From Aegilops tauschii subsp. strangulata (Eukaryota > Streptophyta > Magnoliopsida > Poales > Poaceae), in contig NC_053037.3 in NCBI RefSeq assembly GCF_002575655.3, positions 142,177,207 to 142,241,206 of the forward strand: 64,000 bases of DNA, read 5' to 3'. The notes under the pieces are model-generated. The model did not search any database. It saw only the letters and a list, made by a program, of their open reading frames with translations, and had not been told where the DNA came from. Made by a program: the position numbers and the translations under genes. This document shows positions 1-10,800 of this stretch, in pieces. The first letter of the stretch is position 1, and each line of letters opens with the position of its first letter.

Positions 1-2890
1 GATAAGAAGGATGGCAAAGTGAACAAAGATATATTTGATATACATGTTATTGATGTGTACTTTACTAGTGTTCGTAGTAACCCCAGGGTATTTGATATCG
101 GTTCAGTTGCTAAGATTAGTAACTCGAAACAGGAGTTGTAGAATAAACAGAGACTAGTTAAGGGCGAGGTGACGATGTGTGTTGGAAGTGATTCCAAGGT
201 TGATACGATCACCATCGCACACTCCCTCTACCTTCGGGATTAGTGTTGAACCTAAAAAAATGTTATTTGGTGTTTGCGTTGAGCATGAATATGATTAGAC
301 CATGTTTATTGCAATACGGCTATTCATTTAAGTCAGAGAATAATTGTTGTTCTATTTAAATGGATGGTCATACACCCAATGTGAATGGTTTATTGAATCT
401 CGATTGTAGTGATACACATATTCATAATATTGATGCCAAAAGATGCAAAGTTAATAATGATAGTGCAACATACTTGTGGCACTGCCGTTTAGGTCATATT
501 GGTGTAAAACACAGGAAGAAACTCCAAGCGGATGGAATTTTGGAATCACTTGATTATGAATCATCTGATACTTGCGAACCATGTCTCATGGGCAAGATGA
601 CTAAAACTCCGTTCTTCGGAACAAGAAGCGAGATAATGACTTATTGGAAATAATACATACCGATGTATGAGGTCCGATGAGTGTTGAAGCACGTGGCAGA
701 TATCATTATTTTCTGACCTTCACAGATGATTTGAGTAGGTATGGGTATATCTGCTTGATGAAACACAAGTCTGAAACATTTGAAAAGTTCAAAGAATTTC
801 ATAGTGAAGTATCATCGTAACAAGAAAATAAAGTTTCTACGATCCGATCGCGGAAGCGAATATTAGAATTACGAGTTTGGCCTTCATTCAAAAGAGTGTG
901 GAATTGTTTCACAACTCACGCCACCTGGAACACCATAGCGTAATGGTGTGTCCAAACGTCGTAACCATACTTTATTGGATATGGTGTGTTCTATGATGTC
1001 TCTTACCAATTTACCACTATCATTTCGAGGTTATGCATTAGAGACAGCCGCATTCATGTTAAATAGGGCACCATCTAAATCCGTTGAGACGACACCGTAT
1101 GAACTATGGTTTGGCAAGAAACCTAAGTTGTCTTTTCTTAAAGTTTGGGGTTGCGACACTTATGTCAAAAGGCTGCAGCCTGATAAGCTCAAACCCAAAT
1201 CGGAGAAGTGTGTCTTCATAGGATACCCTAAGGAAACAATTGGGTACACCTTCTACCACGGATCTGAAGGCAAGATCTTTGTTGCTATGAATGGATCCTT
1301 TCTAGAGAAGGAGTTTCTCTCGAAAGAAGTGAGTGGGAGGAAAGTAGAACATTGATGAGGTAATTGTACCTTCTCTCGAATTGGATAGTAGCACGTCCGA
1401 GAAATCTATTCCCGTGATGCCTACACCAACTAGAGAGGAAGCTAATGATGATGATCATAAAACTTCAGATCAAGTTACTACTAAACTTCGTAGGTTGACC
1501 AGAGCACGATCCACACCAGAGTTGTACGGTAGTCCTGTCCTGGAAGTCATGTTACTAGACCAAGGCGAACCTACGAACTATGAAGAAGCTATGATGAGCC
1601 CAGATTCTGACAGATGGCTTGAGGCCATGAAATTCTAGATAGGATCCATGTATGAGAACAAAGTATGGACTTTGGTGGACTTGCCCGATGATCGGCAAGT
1701 CATAGAGAATAAATGGATCTTCAAGAAGAAGACAGGCGCTGATGGTAATGTCACCATATAGAAAGCTCGACTTGTTGCGAAAGGTTTCGACAAGTTCAAG
1801 GAGTTGACTATGATGAGACCTTCTCACCCGTAGCGATGCTTAAGTCAGTCTGAATCATGTTAGCAATTGACGCATTTTATAATTATGAAATCTAGCAAAT
1901 GGATGTCAAAACTGCATTCCTTAATGGATTTCTTAAAGAAGAGTTGTATATGATGCAGCCAAAAGGTTTTGTCGATCTTAAAGGTGCTAACAAAGTGTGC
2001 AAACTCCAGCGATCCAGCTATGGACTGGTGCAAGCATCTCAGAGTTGGAATATACGCTTTGATGTGGTGATCAAAGCATATGGTTTTGTACAGACTTATG
2101 GTGAAGCCTGTATTTACAAGAAAGTGAGTGGGAGCTCTATAGCATTTCTGATATTATATGTGGATGACATATTGTTGATCATAAATGATATAGAATTTCT
2201 GGAGAGCATAAAAGGATACTTGAATAAGAATTTTTCAATGAAAGACCTCGGTGAAGTTGCCTATATATTGGGCATCAAGATCTATAGTGATAGATGAAGA
2301 CGCTTGGTAGGACTTTCACAAAGCACATACCTTGATAAAGTTTTGAAGAAGTTCAAAATGGATCAGTCAAAGAAAGGGTTCTTACTTGTGTTACAAGGTG
2401 TGAAGTTGAGTAAGACTCAAAACTCGACCATGGCAGAATATATATAGAGAGAATTAAAGCCATTCCCTATGCCTCAGTCATAGGTTCTTTAAAGTATGCC
2501 ATGTTGTGTACCAGACATGTTGTGTGCCTTGCCATGAGTTTGGCAAGGGAGTACAATAGTGATCCAGGAGTAGATCACTGGACAGCGGTCAAAATTATCC
2601 TTAGGTACCTAAAGAGGACTAAGGAAATGTTTCTCGGTTATGGGGGTGATAAAGAGTTCGTCGTAAAGAATTACGTCGATGCAAACTTTGACACCAATTC
2701 GGATGACTCTGAGTCTCGATCTGGATACATATTGAAAGTGGGAGCAATTTGCTAGAGTAGCTCCATGCAGAGCATTCTAGACATAAAAATTTGCAAAATA
2801 CATACGGATCTGAATGTGACAGACCCGTTGACTAAACTTCTCTCACGGGCAAAACATGATCATACCTTGATACTCTTTGGGTGTTAATCA
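1..2890 (+). pseudogene. Copia-A gag-pol remnant (protease end, integrase, RT, RNase H)
   Basis: Pieces of a Copia polyprotein occur in order with many stops and frameshifts. They are a degenerate protease motif near 91-108 (D-I-G-S), the GAG-pre-integrase zinc-binding segment at about 471-614 (WHCRLGH ... CEPC), and the integrase core at about 650-1350 (TPPGTP near 918, WGCDTYVK near 1147). The Copia reverse transcriptase follows at about 1640-2300 (MDVKTAFLNGFL at 1899, YVDDILLI at about 2158), then RNase H and the pol tail at about 2500-2890 (VDANFDTNSDD, then ADPLTK-like). In an active element the product would be one polyprotein cleaved by its own protease. Here no frame is longer than about 135 codons, so it cannot be functional. 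The gag part lies outside the window. Confidence 0.85.
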
Positions 2891-3020
2891 CATGGTGATG
2901 TGAACTAGATTATTGACTCTAGTAAACTCTTTGGATGTTGATCACCTGGCGATGTGAACTATGGGTGTTAATCACATGGCGATGTGAACTAGATTATTGA
3001 ATCTAGTGCAAGTCGCAGAC

Positions 3021-4760
3021 TGATGGAAATATGCCCTAGAGGCAATAATAAAGTTGTTATTATTGTATTTCCTTATTCATGATAAATGTTTCTTATTCAT
3101 GATAAAGGTTTATTATTCACATCATTCTCATAAACAAATACCGTGTCCCTAGTAAGCCTCCACTAGACTAGCTCGTTTGTCAAAGATGGTTAAGGTTTCC
3201 TAACCATGGACATGTGTTGTCATTTGATAACGGGATCACATCATTAGGAGAATGATGTGATGGACAAGACCCATATGTTAGCTTAGCATAATGATCGTTC
3301 AGTTATTGCTATTGCTTTCTTCATGTCAAATACATATTCCTCTGACTATGAGATTATGCAACTCCCGGATACCGGAGGAATACCTTGTGTGCTATCAAAC
3401 GTCACAACGTAACTGGGTGATCATAAAGATGCTCTACAAGTATCTCCGAAGGTGTTTGTTGAGTTGGCACAGATCGAGATTAGGATTTGTCACTTCGAGT
3501 ATCGGACAGGTATCTCTGGGCCTCTTGGTAATACACATCATAAGCTTGCAAGCAAATGACTAAGGAGTTAGTCACAAGGTGATGTATTATGGAACGAGTA
3601 AAGAGACTTTCTGGTAACAAGATTGAACTAGGTATGAAGATACCAACTATCGAATCTCGGGCAAGTAACATACCGATAGACAAAGGGAATTACATGTGTT
3701 GTCATAACAGTTCGACCGATAAAGATCTTCGTAGAATATCTAGGAGCCAATATGGGCATCCAGGTTCCGCTATTGGTTATTGACCGGAGAGGTGTCTCGG
3801 TCATGTCTACATAGTTCTCGAACCCATAGGGTCCGCACGCTTAACGTTCGTTGACGATATAGTGTTACATGAGTTATATGTTTTGGTGACCAAATGTTGT
3901 TCGGAGTCCCGGATGAGATCACGGACATGACGAGAAGTCTCGAAATGGTTGAGAGGTAAAGATTGATATATAGGACGATGGTATTTGCACACCGGAAGTG
4001 TTTCGGGACATACCGGGAAGGAATCAGGTCACCAGAAGGGGTTCCGGGCACCCCCCCGGCAAGATATGGCCCAAAGGAGGGGACAGACCAGCCCCCTCCC
4101 TTGTTTGGCCATCCCTAGGGAAGGAAAAAGGGGGAGGGCTAGCCCCACCTGCCTTTCCCTCTCATGGGAGAAAGGAAAGGAGGGGCGCCACCCTCCGCTG
4201 CCTTTCCCCGCACTTCAAATAAGGAAAGTGGGGGCGCGGTTTGGTAGAGACCCCAAGTAGGATTCCTCCTACTTGTGTGCCTCCTTTGGCTGCTCCTCCC
4301 TCCCACCCACCTATATATATAATATATATGTGGGACGGGGGCGCCTAGCACAACATAAATCAATTGTTAGCCGTGTGCGCCGCCCCCCTCCACCGTTTAC
4401 ACCCTCGGTCATATTTCCGTAGTGCTTAGGCGAAGCCCTGCGGAGATCACTTCACCATCACCGTCACCACGCAGTCGTGCTGACGGAACTCATCTACTAC
4501 CTCGACATCTTGCTGGATCAAGAAGGCGAGGTACGTCACCGAGCTGAACATGTGTAGAACGCGGAGGTGTCGTGCGTTCGGTACTTGATCGGTTGAAGCG
4601 CGAAGAAGTTCGACTACATCAACCGCGTTGTAAAACGCTTCCGCTCACGGTCTACGAGGGTACGTAGACACACTCTTCCCCTCATTGCTATGCATCTCCA
4701 TGGATAGATCATTCCGTGTGCGTAGATTTTTTTTTGTTTTCCATGCAACGATTCCCAACA
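3021..4760 (+). repeat. 3' LTR of Copia-A
   Basis: The LTR begins tgatggaaatatgccctaga (usual group start TGTTGG, here one base changed) and ends CCCAACA, about 1740 bp, the expected size for this LTR group. The upstream purine tract (agtcgcagac, 3011-3020) is degenerate. A TATA-rich stretch lies at about 4311-4330. It shares subfamily features with the solo LTR at 61831-63552 (both hold a ...tagccgtgtgcg... segment near the TATA region) rather than with Copia-B. Short reading frames inside it are not genes. Confidence 0.88.
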
Positions 4761-4761
4761 C

Positions 4762-6418
4762 AAAGAAATTATGCTACTACTGAAAAAGAATTTTTAGCAG
4801 TTGTGTTTGCTTGTGACAAATTCAGATCTTACATTGTTGATTCTAAAGTTATTGTTCACACCGATCATGCTGCTATTAAATATCTTATGGAAAAGGAGGC
4901 TAAACCTAGTCTCATTAGGTGGGTTCTCCTACTACAAGAATTTGATTTACATATCACTGATAGAAAAAGAGCTGAGAACCCCGTAGCTGATAACTTGTCT
5001 AGGTTAGAGAATATCCTTGATGACCCACTACCTATTGATGATAGATTCCCTTATGAACAACTAGCTGCAATAGATGTTTCTCATAACACTCCTTGGTATG
5101 CTGACTATGCTAATTATATTGTTGCTAAATACATACCACCTAGTTCCACATACCAACAAAAGAAAAAGTTCTTCTATGATTTAAGACATTACTTTTGGGA
5201 TGACCCACATCTTTATAAAGAAGGAGTAGATGGTATTATTAGACATTGTGTACCTGAGCATGAACAGGAACAAATCCTACAAAAATGTCACTCCGAAGCT
5301 TATGGAGGGCATCATGCGGGAGATAGAACTGCTCACAAAGTATTGCAATCCGGTTTTTATTGGCCTACTCTCTTCAAGGATGCCCGTAAGTTTGTTTTAT
5401 CTTGTGATGAATGTCAAAGAATTGGTAATATTGGTAAGCATCAAGAAATGCCTATGAATTATTCACTTGGTGTTGAACCATTCGACGTTCGGGGTTTTGA
5501 TTATATGGGACATTTTCCTTCCTCTAATGGGTATACACATATTTTGGTTGCTGTTGATTACGTTACTAAATGGGTAGAAGCTATTCCAACTAGTAGTGTT
5601 GATCATAACACTTTCATTAAAATGCTTAAAGAAGTTATTTCCCTAAGATTTGGAGTCCCTAGATATTTAATGACTGATGGTGGTTCACACTTTATTCATG
5701 GTGCTTTCCGTAAAATGCTTGCTAAATACGATGTTAACCATAGAATTGCATCACCCTATCATCCTCAATCTAGTGGTCAAGTTGAACTTAGCAATAGAGA
5801 AATAAAACTAATACTAAAAAAAATGTTAATAGGCCCCGAAAGAATTGGTCTAAGAAATTAGATGATGCACTTTGGGCCTACCGAACAGCTTATAAAAATC
5901 CTATGGGTATGTCTGCCTACAAAATGGTCTATGGAAAAGCTTGTCATTTGCCTCTTGAGTTAGAACATAAAGCATATTGGGAAATTAAAGAACTCAACTA
6001 TGATTTCAAACTTGCCGGTGAAAAGAGGTTATTTGATATTGGCTCACTAGATGAATGGAGAACCCAAGCTTATGAAAATGCCAAGTTGTTTAAAGAAAAA
6101 GTTAAAAGATGGCATGACAAAAGAATCCAAAAGAGATAATTCAAAGTTGGAGAATATGTTCTATTGTACAACTCTCATTTCAGGTTCTTTGCAGGGAAAC
6201 TTCTCTCTAAATGGGGAGGACCATATATCATCGAAGAGGTTTACCACTATGGAGCTATCAAAATAAATAATGCCGAAGGTACTAACCCGAAGGTGGTCAA
6301 TGGGCAAAGAATTAAACACTATATCTCAGGTACGCCTATTAATGTTGAAAGCAATATTATTCAAACTATGACACTTGAGGAACACATAAAGGAGACCTTC
6401 TGGAACACTCCAAAATAA
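4762..6418 (+). pseudogene. Athila-1 pol 3' part: RNase H end and integrase
   Basis: The frame from 4762 to 5861 encodes the end of RNase H ([23 protein letters not shown]) and a linker. The integrase HHCC zinc finger follows ([12 protein letters not shown] ... SCDECQ), then the catalytic core with its three acidic positions ([17 protein letters not shown], and [10 protein letters not shown] around the glutamate). An indel in an A-run near 5815-5825 breaks the frame. It resumes at 5903-6139, has an in-frame TAA at 6137-6139, and continues at 6164-6418 with the C-terminal DNA-binding part (GPYIIEEVYHYGAIKI). In the family this enzyme inserts the cDNA into the genome; this copy cannot make it. 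Confidence 0.88.
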
Positions 6419-6757
6419 TTAAAAAAGAGGAGGTACGTGATACGGTAAGTAAACGGACTCCGAAAAATCTGAAAAAATATTTTCTGTCAGTTTTGGAATA
6501 TATTAAGAATTAGGGAAATAAGAAACAACCAGGAAGGCACCCGAGGAGGGCACAAGACACCAGGGCACGCCAGGGGCCCTAGCGCGCCCAGGTGGGTTGT
6601 GCCCACCTCGGGAACCTTCCCGACTCTGTTTTCCTCATGTTTGCTTGTTCCCCAAGATAAAAAAATCTTTATATACCCCCCGAACGTATTGGTTACCTTA
6701 TAGCAGAGAAACCTTTTGTTCTTCTTTCTTGCTGTTTTCTGATAGATCTAGATCGCC

Positions 6758-7279
6758 ATGGCCGCTTCGAGCTCCTCCAAGGACAAGTTCTTCGAGAACG
6801 TCATCAACTCGTATTTGCGGGAGGTGATGCAGCACCCTCAAGCCATTGAGATGCGTGAGGGGGTGCTCCATATCCGAGACGTCTAGTGTCCCAAGGAGAA
6901 GGGGACCGTGGAGGCCAGGCTCGAAGCTATGGAGCAGGAGGTCTTCAAGTGCAAGGGGATGGTGGAACGTGGACTCAATGCCAATCACCTCATGATCGCG
7001 GATTACACCCGTGATCTCAAGGTGGATGGCAAATCCATGAAGGACATCGTCTTCACCTTCAACGAGCAAATCAACTTTCTATAAAGCCAAATCTATGATG
7101 TCCAAAACCAAGTCTTTGAATATGAGGAAAGGTTTAAAGGTATGAGTTTGGCTGCTAGTTGCAGGACTTGCGAGACTCGTTCCTCCTTCCATGATGGTGA
7201 GCCAGTGCCATGGAAACCGGAAGATAAGATCGCTACCCCATCATCACCACCACCTTCTTCATCACCAAAGGAGACTTGA
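6758..7279 (+). pseudogene. Athila-1 accessory frame after pol, two in-frame stops
   Basis: A 174-codon frame starts at ATG 6758 (MAASSSSKDKFFENVI) and ends with TGA at 7277-7279. It has TAG at codon 43 (6884-6886) and TAA at codon 109 (7082-7084). Apart from these it aligns along its whole length with the intact accessory protein of Athila-2 (shared EMREG-LHIRDV, EARLEAMEQ-VFKC, MVERGL, SLAA, ETRSSF-DGEP-PWK). A pyrimidine tract ending in AG at 6744-6745 precedes the ATG. I do not recognise a known domain. The sequence is charged and coiled-coil-like, with no visible signal peptide or membrane segment. Its place between integrase and 3' LTR is where Athila elements carry an env-like frame, but nothing here looks like an envelope protein. 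Confidence 0.75.
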
Positions 7280-8860
7280 GTTCATGGTATGGACACTCCC
7301 CTTGGCTTGTGCCAAGCTTGGGGGAGGTGTCCCGGTATCGTATCACCACCACTATCTTTGCTTTTATCTATTTTAGTTCGGTCTTTAGTTTCTTTTGATT
7401 TAGTTGAATAAAAGTTTAGTTCGATCCTTTCTTTTTATGTGTTTGCTTAGTGATCTATCTATCGATGTAATCATGTTCGAGATATATAATAAAGAGTAGT
7501 TTGAGTTTTGTTTCTTTACTTTAATGTTTCAATAAAAAGAAAGGAAAATAAATGAGTAAGATCATATGCTAAGCTTATGGTAAGTAATGACATCACATAA
7601 GGAAAAGTATAAGTGGTAAAATTTGTTGGAGATTGACAAATATAGCATTGGTCAATGATGCAACTCATGAAAGAATTAATAAGGGAAGAGAAGATTCACA
7701 TGCAAATACACTATCTTGGACATCTTTTATGATTGTGAGTCCCCTTCTGTGTCAAAATAGTTGACGTTGGACAAGGAAGACAACGTAATTATTTATGTTT
7801 GTTCATATTCACATAGAAGTTATATTGTCATAGATCCTTCAACATGTGGTGCTTGCTCAATATCTTTTCTAGCAAAAAATTCTGCACTAAGTAGATATAC
7901 TACTTGTGCATCCAAAGCCCTTAACCCAAATCTTATTTTGAGAGTCCACCATACCTACCTATGGATTGAGTAGGATCCTTCAAGTAAGTTGTCATCGGTG
8001 CAATAAGGCAATAAAAATTGCTTCTAAAAGTGTTGGATCATTTAGTGTAAGAGAAAATTGAGCGTTGTACGAACTTGTGATGGCAAAGAATAAAAGCGAC
8101 AGACTGCATAATAAAGGTTGCTATCATAAGGGGCAATATAACGTGATCTTCTTTTGCATTAAGATATTTGGCATACAAACAAATAAGCGCATGACAACCT
8201 CTGCTTCCCTCTGCGAAGGGCCTATCTTTTACTTTTATGCATTTATTTTTATCTAAGAGTCGAAGTATTCTTCCCTACTCGTTTTAAATTTTCTATTTTT
8301 GCAAGCACCATGTGGTGAGGAAAGATCTAGGCACATATATCCAGTTGGATATGAGTAGGCATGAGTTATTATTGTTGACATCACCCTTGAGGTGAATACG
8401 TTGGAAGGCGAAACTATAAGCCCCTATTTTTCTATGTGTCCGGTTGAAATTTTTTGTTCATGGGTACGCTGTGAGTGTTAGCAATTATAGAAGATTAAAT
8501 GATGGTTGAGTATGTGGACTTGCCTCAAGGCTCCGACACGTGACCCTTCTTGAAAATATGATGAATTGTAGTTGCAAAGTGGCTGAGAACATAGTTTGTT
8601 GGTTTTCAATAAGGTTTATGCTTTATACTTCATTGTTGTGATGAATTGTTACTTGTTCATGAGAAGTTATATGATAGAAGTTATGTGATAAAAGTTTTTT
8701 GATAAAGTTCATGTTAAATTTCCTTGCTGTTATAATAATATGCATGATGCTTCTATGTCCGTATTTTGTTTTTATCGACACCTCTCTCTCTAAGCATGTG
8801 GACATGTTTTTCCATTTTGGTTTTCTCTTGAGGACAAGCGAGGTCTAAACGTGTGGAGGT
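7280..8860 (+). other. Athila-1 long 3' non-coding region
   Basis: About 1.6 kb lies between the accessory frame and the LTR, with no credible gene. It contains a small hairpin (CTTGGC ... GCCAAG, about 7301-7316) overlapping a purine-rich 13-mer aagcttgggggag (7314-7326). At 8187-8236 there is a block well conserved in the other two copies (gcgcatgacaacctctgctt...). The true polypurine tract just before the LTR (gtgtggaggt, 8851-8860) is decayed. Confidence 0.7.
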
Positions 8861-9498
8861 TGATACGTCCATTCTGCATCATGTTTTCCTGCTGTTATTT
8901 ATAATGTTTTTACGCATAATGATGCTTTTGGGACTGCTTCTAATGCCTTTTCTCTCATAATTTTACAAGGTTTACACAAAGAGGGAGAATACCGGCAGCT
9001 GGAATTCTGGACCTGAAAAAGCACGTCAAAGCTACCAATTCTGCACAACTCCAAATAAGCTGAAACTTCACGGAGATTTGTTATGGATTATTTAAGAATT
9101 ATTGGAGCAAATAACTACCAAAGGGGGCCCACCCACCTGGGCGCGCCAGGGAGCCCAGGCGCGCCCTGGTGGGTTGTGCCCTCCTCGGCCCACCTCCGGT
9201 GCCCCTCTTCTGGTATATAAGTCATTTTGACCTAGAAAAAAATAAGGAGAGGACTTTCGGGACGCAGCGCCGCCTCTCGAGGCGAAACTTGGGCAGGAGC
9301 ACTTTTGCCCTCCGGCGGAGCAATTCCGTCGGGGGAACTTCCCTCCCGGAGGGGGAAATCATCGTCATCGTCATCACCAACAACTCTCCCATCTTTGGGA
9401 GGGCCATCTCCATCAACATCTTCAACAGCACCATCTCCTCTCAAACCCCAGTTCATCTCTTATGTTTAATCTTTGTACCGAAACCTCGGATTGGTACT
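8861..9498 (+). repeat. Truncated 3' LTR of Athila-1
   Basis: It starts tgatacgtccattctgcatc and follows the 5' LTR of Athila-2 through the cctcggattggtac segment, then diverges abruptly. About 638 of roughly 1490 bp remain. The TATA region and the TCATCA end are missing. Confidence 0.82.
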
Positions 9499-10669
9499 GA
9501 ACTGCTCGGGAGATCCATAGAGGATCCGCCCCTCTAGCACAGGCCGTCGCCCCACCAAACGCCGACGAGAACGAGGTGATTAGGGGTTGTTTTCACAAAG
9601 ACTTCGGTGTCGCCGCCGAAGGACAGGGTAGACCCTAGGGAAACCCTAGGGGGGAAACGAAGCTATCTCTAATCTTTTTTGTGTCCCATGTTCTTCCTTG
9701 TCATTTACTCCTGAAAAAGTGCATGCATTCTATATTCTGCCTGCTTGCCACGTTCTTTCAATGTGTGGCACTAGGCTAGCACTACACACACTACACGACG
9801 TGCAATCTGAAAACGCAAACTGTGGCCACGCGCTACACTGTTCATAAAAGCTCACCTACAAAAGAGGTTCCTTGCTAGTAGAGTAGTAGTACGTGCTAAG
9901 GGAGCGACTGACGTATTTCTGTTTCTCTCTCTCTCTCTGAAGACAGCTGCAATAGTCAGTGCATGCACTGTTTCTTCTCTGTTGATCACTGCCAAACAGT
10001 ACCCAATCAGCAGCGAATAGTGCTGATGTGGCGGCAGGTGCCACGTCGCCCACTCCACTCCGTTTTAGCGCCTGATTCCGGTTATGTCCGGGCTGACGCC
10101 GTGGGTTGTGGGCCTCCTCTGGCTGGGGCGGCAGGTGCCACGTGTCGACTGCCGGTGTAGCTGGTTTCTTTTGTTAATATGGTGAGTAGGCGGTCCTTTC
10201 GGTCAATAAAAAAACGTATGTGATCTTTTCTGACAAAAATTCGGTGATGCCAACCTACACAAAGACTATCCATCTTGAGCAGAAAGAGGCGATAGCGCTT
10301 AGGCAACAGGAGCGAGTTGACAAGGCCTAGCGGTGGCGGCATGACCCCTGTAAAATGCTAGAGGCCATGCAAACAGAACAAACATTTCAGTTTCAGTGCT
10401 AATGACAAAACTAAGTAAACTTTTCGCTTAAAATCAGAACAAGTGATGATCCATATGAGAGCAAGAAAACTTTTCACATAAATTCAGAACAGGGATCCAT
10501 ATATGAATCGGTTTAGAATTCAAAGATCAAGAAACCGTAGTGCTAAAGAGTATATGTGCAGATTCAACTGTGTAGTCAGACAGTCTGCCTTCCCCTCTAG
10601 ATAAAGATCGGAAAGCTTGCTGCATAATTCGTGCAATGGTGGGATCAGCACTTGAGACGGTGGCTACTA
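9499..10669. other. Unassigned sequence between Athila-1 and the WIT gene
   Basis: I find no gene here. 9499-9690 is GC-rich and matches neither LTR copy in the window. Around 9840-9945 there is a CT-microsatellite and a possible TATA-like ataaaa, but no convincing reading frame follows. A 16-bp direct repeat (gcggcaggtgccacgt) lies at 10031-10046 and 10128-10143. The part next to 10669 may be 3' flank or extended 3' UTR of the minus-strand WIT gene. Confidence 0.45.
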
Positions 10670-10722
10670 CTCCCTTCGTCCCAAAATTCTTGTCTTAGAT
10701 TTGTCTAGATACGGATGTATCA
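10670..10722. repeat. Half of a Stowaway-type MITE in the WIT 3' region
   Basis: Ctcccttcgtcccaaaattcttgtcttagatttgtctagatacggatgtat is split here only for description: it opens with a typical Stowaway terminal repeat (ctcccttcgtcccaaaattc) and has the usual subterminal part, but the mirror half is absent. It lies about 80 bp beyond the stop codon of the minus-strand WIT gene, so it may be part of its 3' UTR. Confidence 0.65.
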
Positions 10723-10800
10723 CTAAGATTGGCTACCCGTACGACAAATTCGGGACAGAAATAAGATGGCCATTTCTGCATCATTACAAGACGGGACCTA

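Larger units (their letters stand above)
1..4760 (+). mobile_element. Copia-A: Angela/WIS/BARE-like LTR retrotransposon, 5' part outside window
   Basis: The window opens inside the coding body of a Ty1/Copia element and reaches its 3' LTR, which ends in CCCAACA at 4760. The next bases, from caaag on, resume Athila-1 pol exactly where the homologous Athila copies continue, so Copia-A is inserted in Athila-1. The expected 5-bp duplication would be caaag, but the left side is outside the window. LTR opening and domain order (protease, integrase, reverse transcriptase, RNase H) fit the Angela group. The copy is coding-dead. Confidence 0.9.
4761..9498 (+). mobile_element. Athila-1: truncated Athila-lineage Gypsy element
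   Basis: This is the 3' half of a Gypsy element. It contains the RNase H end and integrase of pol, an accessory frame, a long non-coding stretch, and a 3' LTR that stops matching the other copies after about 638 bp. Its 5' half lies beyond the Copia-A insertion, outside the window. It is the most diverged of the three Athila copies here. Lineage is inferred from the intact copies (tRNA-Asp primer site, FMDDFSVY reverse-transcriptase motif, extra frame after pol). Confidence 0.88.

Noticed and set aside
3985..4363. Overlapping proline-rich frames in the Copia-A LTR
   Set aside because: They are GC-rich LTR sequence before the TATA region; similar frames appear in the Copia-B LTRs at 32075-32460 and 38470-38865 on both strands.
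10031..10143. 16-bp direct repeat gcggcaggtgccacgt as a target duplication
   Set aside because: Too long for the element types here, and the 81 bp between the copies has no transposon ends.
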